Source: Luscinia megarhynchos
Lineage: Eukaryota; Chordata; Aves; Passeriformes; Turdidae
DNA: 64,000 bases
Assembly: GCA_034336665.1 (NCBI GenBank)
Contig: CM067568.1
Span: forward strand, 16,277,983 to 16,341,982
Direction of reading: 5' to 3'
In this document: positions 23,172 to 33,700 of the stretch, one piece after another
Layout of the letters: each line of letters opens with the position of its first letter
How positions within the stretch are numbered: the first letter of the stretch is position 1
The notes under the pieces: generated by a model
The model's input: only the letters and a program-made list of their open reading frames with translations
Databases searched by the model: none
What the model was told of the DNA's origin: nothing
Made by a program: the position numbers and the translations under genes

Positions 23172-25902
23172 CCCTGCAATTTAAAAAATAAAAGGGAGTG
23201 GTTCTTGTTTGAAAACAGAGGTGATACAGTTTTCCACCAGATATGGAAAAATTTCAGTTACCTTAATTTTTTTATAAGAAGTTTCTAAGCCCTTTTCCAC
23301 CGATTATTTGAAAACAATTACATAATGGGTTGTTAATTGATTTTTCCATTTGCCACTTATCAAAGACTGGAACACTGGCTTTTATTTTTTATTTTATTGG
23401 TATAAGAGAAGGGAAAAGGTATTGCTTGTTAGATTGCTTTTTGTGAATACTTATAATTTCATTTTACAAGCTTTGTTAATGTAGATGCAATTTATTTATA
23501 TTTTCATGGGATAAATATAAAAGACCATGGATACTATTGCAGTTCTGTCAGAAGCTACTGAAAAAGTTTTCCAGACTGTAAAAGGAGTGGGCTTGTACTT
23601 GTGATGAGAAAAAAAGCCCAGCAAGTGTGAGCCATTGATGTGCCTGCCCATGTGAAAGGGGATTTCAAAGCCCATGGGAATTCACTGTTTCATGAACAGA
23701 GCAAATGGGACATGAATGACTCCTTGTCATGAACTCATGGTCTCACTGAACTGATGTTCCTTAGCACTTTGTTATCTTCTTGCCTCTGGAAGCACCAGAG
23801 ACTCCTAGGCCCAGCCTTATTTTGGACACCATTCTTTGGACCCCAGATGTAGGATTTAGTTGCCTGAACACAGTGCAAAAGAAAAAGATTTGTGCCCCTT
23901 TAAATATCCCAGGATATTTGAGTGTCATGAAGAGAGAGTTTGTGTCCTACCTCTGCCTCCACAGACAATGCCAGATACTTGCATTGCCTGTGTTCTTGTA
24001 GCTGTATCCCTAGGGGAGAATAGCAGGATGCCAAGTTTGATGCTGTAAATATTCCCCAGGAGGAGCTTGATTCCTTGCTTGATTCCCATTAACTTCCCCT
24101 TAACTTCAGGGGGAATATGATCCCCTGCCCCAGGTGCCAGCTCTGAACTCTGCAGCTCACTTTTGTGACTATTCACTGCTGCTGCAGAGCAGGCCAGCTG
24201 GGAGAAGGCAGCAAGCCTGGAACCTGGTGATGGCTACAGCAGTGCAACTGAGCCAGCCACAACACTGCTGAGGCCTTCAGCAATGGCTATACTACTGCAA
24301 GGGTTATTAACACAGGCTTCTGGTCAGGCAGTGAGCTTGGAATTTACCTAAAATTCTCCAAAACCACACCTATTGCTCTCCTGCTGGCATAAAGATGCTA
24401 TCATAACAACCTGTGTGATCTTCTGCATACAGCTTGAGTAACCTGCATTCACCTCCTTGGAAATCTGGAAATTAGGTCATTCTACGTGACTATAAAGAGC
24501 TGCCTTTCTGGAAGGCAATGCTGTGGTTTGATGGCAGTTGTCTAATAGGAAGCCACTGAACTACAGCACAGCTTGAACAGTACTCCATAGCAGATAGGAG
24601 ATGGTGAGATGCAGTCAGTGGAACCAAGGCTTCAGGTTGCCTCAGTGTTGGTAGAAATAAGACTTTACATTTCAATATTAATTGTCTAAGCTATTCATTA
24701 TCTGCCCTTCATTACATGGATAAACCCATGTAACCAGAGATTATCCAGCTCCCATTTGGAAAACACACTCTGTATTTATTAGCTCATATACACCATCTAA
24801 GTAAACTAATCTTTAAAATTTATTACTACACTGGTCATAGTACGACACAGTTACTCTGGATCAATGAGCTCTGTGCATATGGATATGTCATGAAACACAG
24901 AATCAATTTCCAACTTTGCTTAAGTGCCTTTGTAAGGACAGTGGAGCTTTCAAATCTAAGAAGCAACATGCAAATTAAACTTCCAGCCTCTTAGCTGAAT
25001 AAGCCTTTTTTTTATTGCACACAATCTTTTTAATCAATAATGTCAATGCTCATTAGAGCAATGCTCTACCACCTGATCTCTTGAAGGCAGCCTGGACAGA
25101 ATGGGTCTAATGGCAGTAAGGTGGGATTTTCTTCTGTCTAGGAAGGTAGAAGTTTGCTCAGTATTACCTTAAGATGTTTAAACCCAGTGGCAGGAAGATC
25201 TTTGCCTAGGGTTTCTCATTCCCCTAAAACTATTAAGGTTCTCTGATAATACAAGTACAGATCTGTGGCACCTGTTAGGCTTTAGCAGAGTATGAGATGG
25301 TCATTAGCAGTTTTTTACCTTATTTGAAGCTAAAGCTTCACACCACTTTGTAGGGTACATTGGAAGGACATTTTTTTCTTGCAAAATTTTAATGGGCATA
25401 ATTTTTTTTAATCTTTAAGACTTATTAATTTCCTATGCGAGATGATGCCTCCTGTTCTTCTGGTAGTTCTTTTTGCAATACTGCTTGGGAGCATTTTCCA
25501 GCTGCAGTTGCTCTTTTGTTGCTCTCAGAATGAAGTAATTTCTCCATTGGACATAATGCTTAATACCATTTCTGCCGTAGGATGAAACATTGCACTTGAT
25601 GCAGCTGACCAGAGTATTGTGTTAAGTAACTAAGAGAGAGAAGAAAGGTGGGAGAAGCCACAGTCTCAGGGTGCCTGGCAAACCAACCACTGATTTGTAA
25701 CAAAACAACCTGGCAAAACAACCACAGGTTTGTAACTGGACAGTGAAGCTGAGTCTCTGTGTGCTCTGTGAGCCAGGGGTGCTGTACAGTGAAACCCAGC
25801 ACACCTTAACAACAAACTGGGCACTTCTACCCTCCAGGCTGAAATTCGAGCCTGAAGGATGAATGTTTAATTACCATCACCAATACATTAAGTCCAACTG
25901 AT
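23172..25902. other. Intergenic stretch, no gene seen
   Basis: AT-rich and moderate-GC patches alternate. Short open frames on both strands (for example 23780-24001, 24490-24675, 25560-25802) show nothing recognisable. A two-copy tandem duplication at 25674-25740 is listed separately. No RNA gene or transposon is seen before the CR1 tail at 25903. Confidence 0.45.
25674..25740. repeat. Two-copy tandem duplication, 35-bp unit
   Basis: Copies starting at 25674 and 25709 both read CCTGGCAAA followed by CAACCAC and TTTGTAAC, with three differences in the first 28 bases. It lies about 160 bp upstream of a CR1 tail and looks like a local slippage duplication. Confidence 0.82.
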
Positions 25903-25955
25903 AAGCTGGACTTGGTGATCCCTATGGGTCCCTTCCATCTTGGGATATTCTATTG
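25903..25955 (+). mobile_element. Short CR1 3'-tail fragment, forward
   Basis: The words CTGGACTTGGTGATCC, GGGTCCCTTCCA and ATATTCTATTG, in that order, match the last 50 or so bases of an avian CR1 (normally ending near TTCCAAC and ATTCTATGATTCTATG). The 5' side is not recognisable, so this is a severely truncated or eroded copy. Confidence 0.72.
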
Positions 25956-26440
25956 AAAACAAAGCCCTTTCTTTCTGCCTTCTACGTTTGAGTAATTCTA
26001 GTGTTTAAAAGCATTATTAGTGACTTGAAACAAAATATTTCTAATATGTGCACAAAATGCACAGTTGATCGGCTTAAAAGTTTTTGGTTTGGTTTAAAAA
26101 ATAATTTCAGAAACAAAATCTTTTACGTGCTGATCTCATTATCACCTCTTTTAACACATTGTTTTCTGGGGCTTAAAGCATTAGCCACAGGATGATGGCA
26201 CTAGTCTGGAATGATTTTTCAGAAATGGACTTTGCTACGAGTCTCCTAAGAGGTAGCCAAGTTCCTTGGGTTTGTTTATGGAGTAATTTTCTCTAAATTT
26301 ATAGGAAAAGAAGAATAAAAACAGCAAGCTGAGAAGGCACTGATTTTCATGCAACAGTACAGCACTGAAGAGTTAGGTACCTATGAGCAGAAGAAAATCA
26401 AAGCCAAAGGCCTGCCAAAAGTCATACAAGAATTCATGTA

Positions 26441-26492
26441 TGAATCCTGGAATCATCACAGAGATCTCCAAGATAAGAAATCCAGTTCTGAC
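26441..26492 (-). mobile_element. Possible eroded CR1 3'-tail fragment, inverted
   Basis: TGAATCCTGGAATCATCACAG followed by GATCTCCAAGAT and ATCCAGTTCTGACC resembles the inverted CR1 end (GAATCATAGAATCAT, then GACCTCCAAGATCATCCAGTCCAACC) with several changes and a small deletion. It is short and diverged enough that chance cannot be excluded. Confidence 0.42.
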
Positions 26493-28118
26493 CGGCAGCT
26501 ATTCTTAGCGTAAAAATTTGGTAAAAATGTAAAACAATTAAAAGTGTGCATTTTTGTTTTCTTAATATGAGTTCATTGCTAGTTCAACCACAGAGAGCTC
26601 AGTGCTCAGAGAACGCAATCCATTTAGCTAAATTAAAATCTCGGCTGGGGCAATAGAAAATGAGAAATAAGGCCCTGAGATCAAAATGTCCCTTAGCATT
26701 GTCAAGGCAACAATATCAAAACATGATAAGCAGAATTATCCTGAACATTAGGCATTAGGTTGCAACAGCTTTTACTGAAGGTTGAAGGGAGACACAACAC
26801 TTAGCAGTTGCCTGTACGTACACAGCACCCACAGTACCTGCAGTGTGTTTAGCCTCTATAATGCATACCACCGCCTTTGTGCTAGATACCCTATTGACTC
26901 TGTGTGACTCACTTTTTATGACCTCACCAACGAGATAACACCCTCATTCGATAAAAGACTATATCAATTAAGAAAAGCCCTACTGCCTGATAACCTGATT
27001 AAGAGCTGAGTACTCAGGGTGGTGGTGTGAGACCTTTCATTTCTAATCAATTCTGGCTTCTTGCTGAGCAGCTTTATGGAATTATCCAGCCTTTGGCAAA
27101 CTTGTATGATGCTTACTGCACCTAAAGATAAATTACTCTTTATTTGTCCTATTTGCTGCAAGGTGGGGCCCATCTGCTTGTAAGGATCCGTTCTCTTAGG
27201 ACTTAGTGTCAGGGAGTTCATTTCTCATTTGAGTGTCCTTAGGGCTTTCATGTGTTTGCCATTTTTTGAAGCCAAACAAAGAAAAAAAAGAAGCAATGTA
27301 GAAACTTCAGTTTCAAGATCGCAGATATACATGCTGGTTTATAAGTTCTCTGACCAGCAAGATCAGTTACTTAAATTTGAGAAAATCCCCAAATCCAGAG
27401 CTGGAGGCAAAGCTTTCCTTGTCTACATAATCCTGTAACTGTAGATCATAAAATACATACACTCAGTATTACCACAACATGGCCAAACCCTTCCTTCCCT
27501 CTATGTAACTGTTGTCACACATCACTATCACAAAGTAAAGGAAAATTTGATACATATTGTGAGACATACTGTTAGGGCTTATGTTTCCTTTTCCAAGGGT
27601 GGAAACACCTATGGAAGAATGCCGTGTAGTTTACTTCATAGTTTGGTTCTCCTTTTGTTGCTCCCGTTTGGATTCTAATCTTCACTAACAGGCCGTTAAC
27701 AAAGTGCTGGGTAGGAAGGAGATGTGTCCCTTTCTTCTGTTTCAGTTTGAACAAGAAAAACGTCTGATAGCTCTGGTGTAGATAGCAGTGAGGTCTTGCT
27801 CCTTGGTAATCAGCAATGTTTTCTGGGGGCAGCAGGAGCTCCAGGCAGTGCTGGGAACCCTTGGTGGAGCACTGGAGCTCAGGATAAGTCTGCCTCCACC
27901 CTGTCTAGCATGCAGACAAACCAGAAACCACTGTGCTATTCTTTTTTCATTTGTTTGTTTTGGCGGTTTGGAGTTTTTTTACAGATTGAAGCCCATCAGT
28001 TTAAAACCTGTTCCTCAAGTGTTACTCAGCTGACTTTTGCCGTTAGGATGACTACAGTTTTACTTCAAGAGCTGAGATCCAGTTTCCTCTGGCAGCAACC
28101 TTTCACAACTCCTTTAGG
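26493..28118. other. Intergenic stretch, no gene seen
   Basis: The segment of about 26580-26790 contains a run of plausible factor-binding words (for example GTCAAGGCAACA at 26701-26712) and may be a conserved noncoding element. A 149-codon plus-strand open frame (27796-28245) runs into the CR1 copy at 28119 and is explained in part by it. No other feature is supported. Confidence 0.42.
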
Positions 28119-28650
28119 TCTAGGTGATTCTGCCCCTCTATTCTGCCCACATGAGACCCCATGTGGAGTGCTGTGTCCAGATTTGAGGACCTCAGCTCAA
28201 GAAAGACATGGACCTGTTGGAATGAGAGCAGAGCCACTAAGTTGATGATAGGACTGGAATACCTCTCCTAGGCAGACAGGCTGGAAGAGATGGGGCTGCT
28301 CAGCCTGGAGAAGAGAAGGCTCTGGGAAGAGCTTAGAGCACCTTCCAGTACTTAAATGAGGCCTACAAGAAAGCTGGAGGGGGACTTCTTATAGAAGCAG
28401 ATAGCTTTTAAACTAAAGGAAGGCCGCTTTAGGTTAGATATTAGGGGAAATTCTTTACTCAGAGGGTGGTGAAGTACAGGAACAGGTTGCCTGGAGAGGT
28501 TGGGTTGCCCCACTCCTAGAAGTGTTCAAGAAGACCAAGTTGGATGGGACTTTGAGCAACCTGGTCTAGTGAGTGGTGTCTCTGCCCATAGCTGTGACTA
28601 GATGATCTTTAGGGTCCCTTCCAATCAAACCCATTCAATTATTCTATAAT
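28119..28650 (+). mobile_element. CR1 LINE fragment, 3' end about 530 bp, forward
   Basis: This is the longest forward CR1 copy. Recognisable blocks in order are GGTGATTCTGCCCCTCTATT, CATGAGACCCCATGTGGAGT, AAGAAAGACATGGACCTGTT, CAGCCTGGAGAAGAGAAGGC, GCCTACAAGAAAGCTGGAG, TTAGATATTAGGGGAAATTC, GAACAGGTTGCCTGGAGAGG and TTTAGGGTCCCTTCCAATC, ending in ATTCTATAAT. It covers the end of the reverse-transcriptase ORF and the 3' UTR. Near 28390-28415 the usual segment before the TTTAAACTAAA block is shortened by about 20 bp, and premature stops break the frame, so it is inactive. Confidence 0.94.
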
Positions 28651-30483
28651 ATTTTATTCCTCTGGGATATCTCAGCCATGCCTGACCATTAGCAGTTTAG
28701 GAACTTTCTGGAACATAAAAGACAGCAAGAAAATAAATCATAAACTATTTACCCACTAGTCTATGCATAGGACCTGGGGGACAAATGCCATAATGATGTG
28801 CCCTGCCCAGAATTGTACCAGGATGCAAGGACATATGGCAAGGAGACAATCTCATGCAGTTAGAATCAGGCACCTTGGAGATTATACTTATCATATCACA
28901 TCATACCATATCATGTAATTATATTCACATGTATGTACAAGGAAAGGCACGGGGTAATGTACTGGGAAGCATTGTAAAGAGGAAGACTTCCCCAATTTAA
29001 CGTGGTTACACTGATAAACTTGTAGTCTGGTAGAGGTGGGAAATCCTTCAGGTATATCACAGCTTTGCATGAATCACAAGTTGCTTAATAGTGCATTGAA
29101 ATGCAGTCTTGAGCCATGACTGGTAGAAGATGTAGTATCTGATTTATCCTGGGCAAAATGTCCGGAGGGGGTGGTAAGCACATTAAGTTAGATGAGCCAT
29201 CCAGGGCATACCTTTCACTTGTTATCAGCTGTGTGTGATAAACTGACCCCAGAGATATTCCAGTGTAAACTGAACTAGAATGATTTCAGACATAAAGACT
29301 TTCTATTTGCAAGAAGTAAATATCAGGGAAGAATTGGCATAGGACCTTGTTAGCAAGCAGTGAGAGTCAATGTACATTTATAGGGAAAGCAGCAAATCAT
29401 AGGGAACAGAGACCATTTTATTGGCTCTGGAATTAAGCAGTAGGAAAATCCTAATCAAAACTAGAGGGTTGGAGTCCAGAAGCTGTGGAGATCACTACAA
29501 AGTTATACACACTCTATTCTTATCCTGCAGTTTTTTTCTTCTACAAATGCTTTCACCTCTCTCTGAAGTAATATGCCAGCTGTGCAAAAGTTTGACCCTG
29601 TGTACATTCAAAAACTGATTGTGCTTTCTGGCCTTGCTGAACACAAGCCAACCCCTGCCTGCAGAAACAGTGTTTTCCAGAAGCAGCAGTGAGTACACAC
29701 AGATATACTCTTTGCTAAGGGCACTTGCCAAAGCCTTGTGAACGTGTCCAGGAAAGAAATATTCCTGGTCAGTCAAAACACTTTACCACTGGGAGTTAGT
29801 AGAAAAGGTCCAATCTCTAAATTATTACCATACCACTTATTTATACTATATGTTTTATATAATAATAATAATAATGTGTTCTGTAAATGTCTGTCTGTCC
29901 CCCAGAGTACTTTCTGCATCTTTGGCCAATTTCAATGAAATCTGGCAGATGAATAGATGTCTCAAGTTTATGTAAGTTTCTGTAAAGCTAGAGAAATTAG
30001 TTGGCCAGATAAAAGAAAGAAACTTTATTAGGATACTTCTGTTAAAGTCCTTCCACTTCAGAAAAAGCTTCAATATTAATTTACCCCTTACAGCATAGGG
30101 AATCAGCATGAGAGCTGAACATCAAAATGTTTATATGTTGGAAACAAGGCTTCATTGCCTCGCACATTCTAAAACATCTGAACTGACAGGTGGGCTCTGT
30201 GATGTCCAATAAGATGAATAAATTGACTGGAAGCTGGCACATTCATAATCTCTTAGCTTGAAGGAATAACATTAGCATAGTTCAATTAGAATTCTTTTTA
30301 GTGTAATTCAGTTAAAGTTTCAGTGGCACAAGAAGAAATGAGTTTTTATTAGGTCCAATGGCTGTGGAATTACTGGTCAAAAATTTTTTTGCTCTGCAAC
30401 TGAATGACTCCACTGTGGTCATCCCTCATAACACATTATTGGTCTGAGAGAGATGAATTACTCCCTTTTAGCTGTAAAATTTT
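28651..30483. other. Intergenic stretch, no gene seen
   Basis: AT-rich sequence with a degenerate ATCAT-rich patch (about 28886-28920) and a short AAT repeat (listed separately). Open frames of up to 93 codons (29495-29776, minus) are not recognisable. No gene or RNA is supported. Confidence 0.45.
29861..29875. repeat. (AAT)5 microsatellite
   Basis: Five perfect AAT units directly after TTTTATAT. It is too short to be strongly variable. Confidence 0.9.
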
Positions 30484-30756
30484 TTAGAGAAACAGACCTA
30501 TTCAGGTTGGAAAAAACCTCTAACATCATCAAGTTCAGCTGTCAACCCACGTGTTCTCCACTCAACTATGTCCTCGAGTGCCATATTCACAATTTTTTTG
30601 AACACTTCCAGAGATGGTGACTCCACCACTTCCCTGGGCAGCCTGTTCCTACGCTTGACGACCCTTGCCGTGAAGAAACTTTTCCTAATACCTAATCTAA
30701 ACATCCCCTGGCGCAACTTGGGGCCATTTCCTCTCCTCCTTTTATGTAATCATGTA
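30484..30756 (-). mobile_element. CR1 LINE fragment with conserved ORF2 C-terminus, inverted
   Basis: On the plus strand the copy begins near TAGAGAAACAGACCTATTCA and continues through GGTTGGAAAAAACCTCTAAC, TTTTTTTGAACACTTCCAGA, GATGGTGACTCCACCACTTC, CCTGGGCAGCCTGTTCCTAC and CTAATCTAAACATCCCCTGG to CCATTTCCTCTCCTCC. On the minus strand 30498-30716 translates to the well-known tail of the CR1 reverse-transcriptase protein, including NRLPREVVESPSLEVFK. The rest of the element is missing (5' truncation), so it is a dead copy. Its sequence type differs from the 2.1 and 28.1 kb copies, showing at least two CR1 subfamilies in the window. Confidence 0.95.
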
Positions 30757-33700
30757 CTTTCCAGTTGCTGTGAGTCATGAAGGCATTTTCAGCTCTGCTG
30801 CCCTTTCTTCCCCATTCTTTGTTACCTCTGAGCCTGATAGCATCCTGGTTGTCTGAAGTGGCTCTTTTTCTCTGTTTTGCCAGTGGTGCACACCAGGATA
30901 ATGTTTTTCTTGTCTGACTTTAAGAGCTTTGCTCACCTTCCTACTTTCAGGACTTTGTTCCTGGTACTTTGTTGAACTGCTGTTCCTCCTTTGTAAATTC
31001 AGTCTGAACTTCATGTTTTTATCTTTTTTTTGGCTAACTGTTGTTTATTCTTAATTTCAAAGTTGTTTCTTCAGTATTCAGCAAGTTCTTCTTCAGTTCT
31101 CTCTTTGGGTCATGAGGTTGGAACCTTTGCACAGACATTTGGTCTTTATTTGGTCAAGTCTTGATGCTTGTGGTAGAGGGGAAACAGCATAGAGGTTCTT
31201 GCAGCCCCTGCTGATCTCCCAGGCAGCTTTTTCTCAGGTAAATCCATGAACATAACCACCATGACATTGATCCAAGAAAAACTGCACAACACAGTGCATC
31301 AGCCCTCCTTGCTGGAGCTGTCCACAGCTGTCCCAGACAGTATTTTGTCTTTGTCACATGCTCACAGCCCAATCCCATAGGTGATCTCTGGTCAGTCTTT
31401 AGTCTTGCACAAGAAACAGCCCCCTGTTAAGTCACATTGACCAACATTTACAGGAAAAAGGGACTTCTCTCTCTTCCTCATAGTGTACAGGAAATGATAT
31501 TACTCTCTGTCTGGAGTTTAGGCTTGAATGCCTGTAGGCAAAGAGGATCTATTTCCTCAGTCAAATTTTTGATGGAGAGTAGGCAAGATGCAAGCATTTC
31601 TGTCTGCATATCAGGTGGAAAGAGCAGCAAACAGACACACCTTCTCAAATGCACATATTTCCCTAGAGAAATTGGGAAAGTGGGATGGGGAATTTTAGAT
31701 TTTCATGCAATTCTCTTTTCATTCATGTTGTTCCTGGTATGACACCTATATTTTCCCTTTTACTCCCCTCTCCTTAATCCGCATGCAAAGATGAAAGAAA
31801 ATCTGTTCATGAATGATTTATCAAAGTGCTATGCAAGACTCAGTTCTTCTGGTGAATTTGTCAAGTAATGTGATATGTTGTATTATACCACATGAGTTTT
31901 GGTCTTTGTCCAGTGCTTCTGGGGGGGCAGGGAGGAGGTGTTGGGTTGCCCTACCAGCAGGTTAAGTTTTACTGACATGGGGATTCAGGAGTCTCTTTCT
32001 GGTTATGCAAAACTATGCATTTGTAAAGGACACCTTCACCTTCAGAAGCAAAGAAGGAAGCCTGTAGTTGTGTTTCATTCACAACAGAAGGAGAAATATT
32101 ACAATTTATTTGTTTTCATTTACCTCAGGGACTATTTCAACCCCACAACTTCAACATGGGTGATGTTCAGCTCTATCTCCTTCCGTTCTCTTCTTGGTCT
32201 CCAGTGAACTTATTAGTGTTCCAGGAGATATTTCCAGACGTGATGTCCTGATTTTCTTCTAGAAGGAGAGCTCTCTTGTCATTAGCACAGTAGTGGAGCA
32301 TACAGTCTGACAGCCTATGGTGTTCAGAGGTGGGAAAGGGCAAATGGCAGGAATGGCCAAGGGTTGTTTGTCTTCCTGTTTTAGAATAGGTGAGGAGAAA
32401 AGCATGCTGGGGAACAGCTAACTGAGGACAAATGGGCAAATTCATAAAATTAAGAAAACTGTTTCAAAACTGATTTGAATAGAAAGAAAAAAAACCAAAA
32501 CCTGTAGTACACAGATTGTATATTTCTCTTCCCAGAGCAGCTTCAAAATTCTGAAGTTTACAGTTTCAAAGAAGAGTCACAGACCTCTCTACACACTCAG
32601 GTTCTTAAAACTGACCATGTTTCCTCCCATTTTCCCTGCTTTGGATTTTTTATAAGCTATGGCCTTTGTGAGAAAGGTTTATTTTCTTTAAAAAAAAAAG
32701 GATTGAAGAAAGTAAGCAAAAGAGTTAGTCTGGCTTTCCAAAAAGAGGACTGTCTACTTATCAAAAAATTAGGAAAGCTAATAGTGAAATGAGTTTTACT
32801 TTGAGTAAATGAGTTTCTGGTAGGAGGTGACTAAGGCTATTTATCTTCTTAATGTAGTGAAGCTCAAGATTGTATTTGCCTTACTGACTTATACATAGCT
32901 GATGCTTCCCTGCTTCAGTATTTCAGGTAACTGTGACTCACTTATTAAATAGTAATGACCTTATTTATATTAATCTTTTCAACCTTTTATTTATCTGGAA
33001 ATTCATTTAAGTGAGCAACACATGCAAGTTACAAAGCAGAAAATAAGTTCAACGATTGCAAACTGCAAAATTACATGAGAGAAGCAAAAAGAAAGAAAGA
33101 TATATAAAACAGGATTTGATATCCAGCCTATGTGGATGCAATTCTATAGCCTTTACCCAGCTGTCCTCTGATTTTATTTTTTTGCCATAGTGAAATTGTT
33201 ATTTGGTAGATAGGAATCCTTGAGGTCCTCCCAAGCCAAATATGGCCTTGCTACCTCATTCCTGTCTAAAAGATAGACAAAATGGGCATGTCTTAAAGGA
33301 AGCACCTGAACAGGATATATCTCCAGTTGTTATCAGCCACCCTCGTTTTCACTAGGCTTACTATGATCTTTAGCTAATAGAGGATAGGGTCCATTAAGTC
33401 CCTAACTCTAAATGTTCCATGGACATATGCTCCATGTCAAAGTTTAACTGCCCACTGAGAGGTTTTGTCAGGGTTTGCTGATGATGGAGAAACTATGTAA
33501 CAGGAAAGTACTACCTCTTTCCTGGTTCTAATTTTGTGTTTGTGTGACTATTAAGGTAAGTTTTAACCATGGCTATAGGAGGAAGAGATGTACAGGATGT
33601 AGTAATATCATTTCTGTCTTAGAAGTTGTCTTGACTAAAGAGAAAGTCGGTAACACTGAGACAAGTAGGGGAGTAACTCTGCCATCTACCTCTGCCATCA

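Noticed and set aside
27796..28245. 149-codon plus-strand open frame
   Set aside because: Its second half lies in the CR1 copy starting at 28119, so at least half is repeat-derived and the frame is not the CR1 protein frame.
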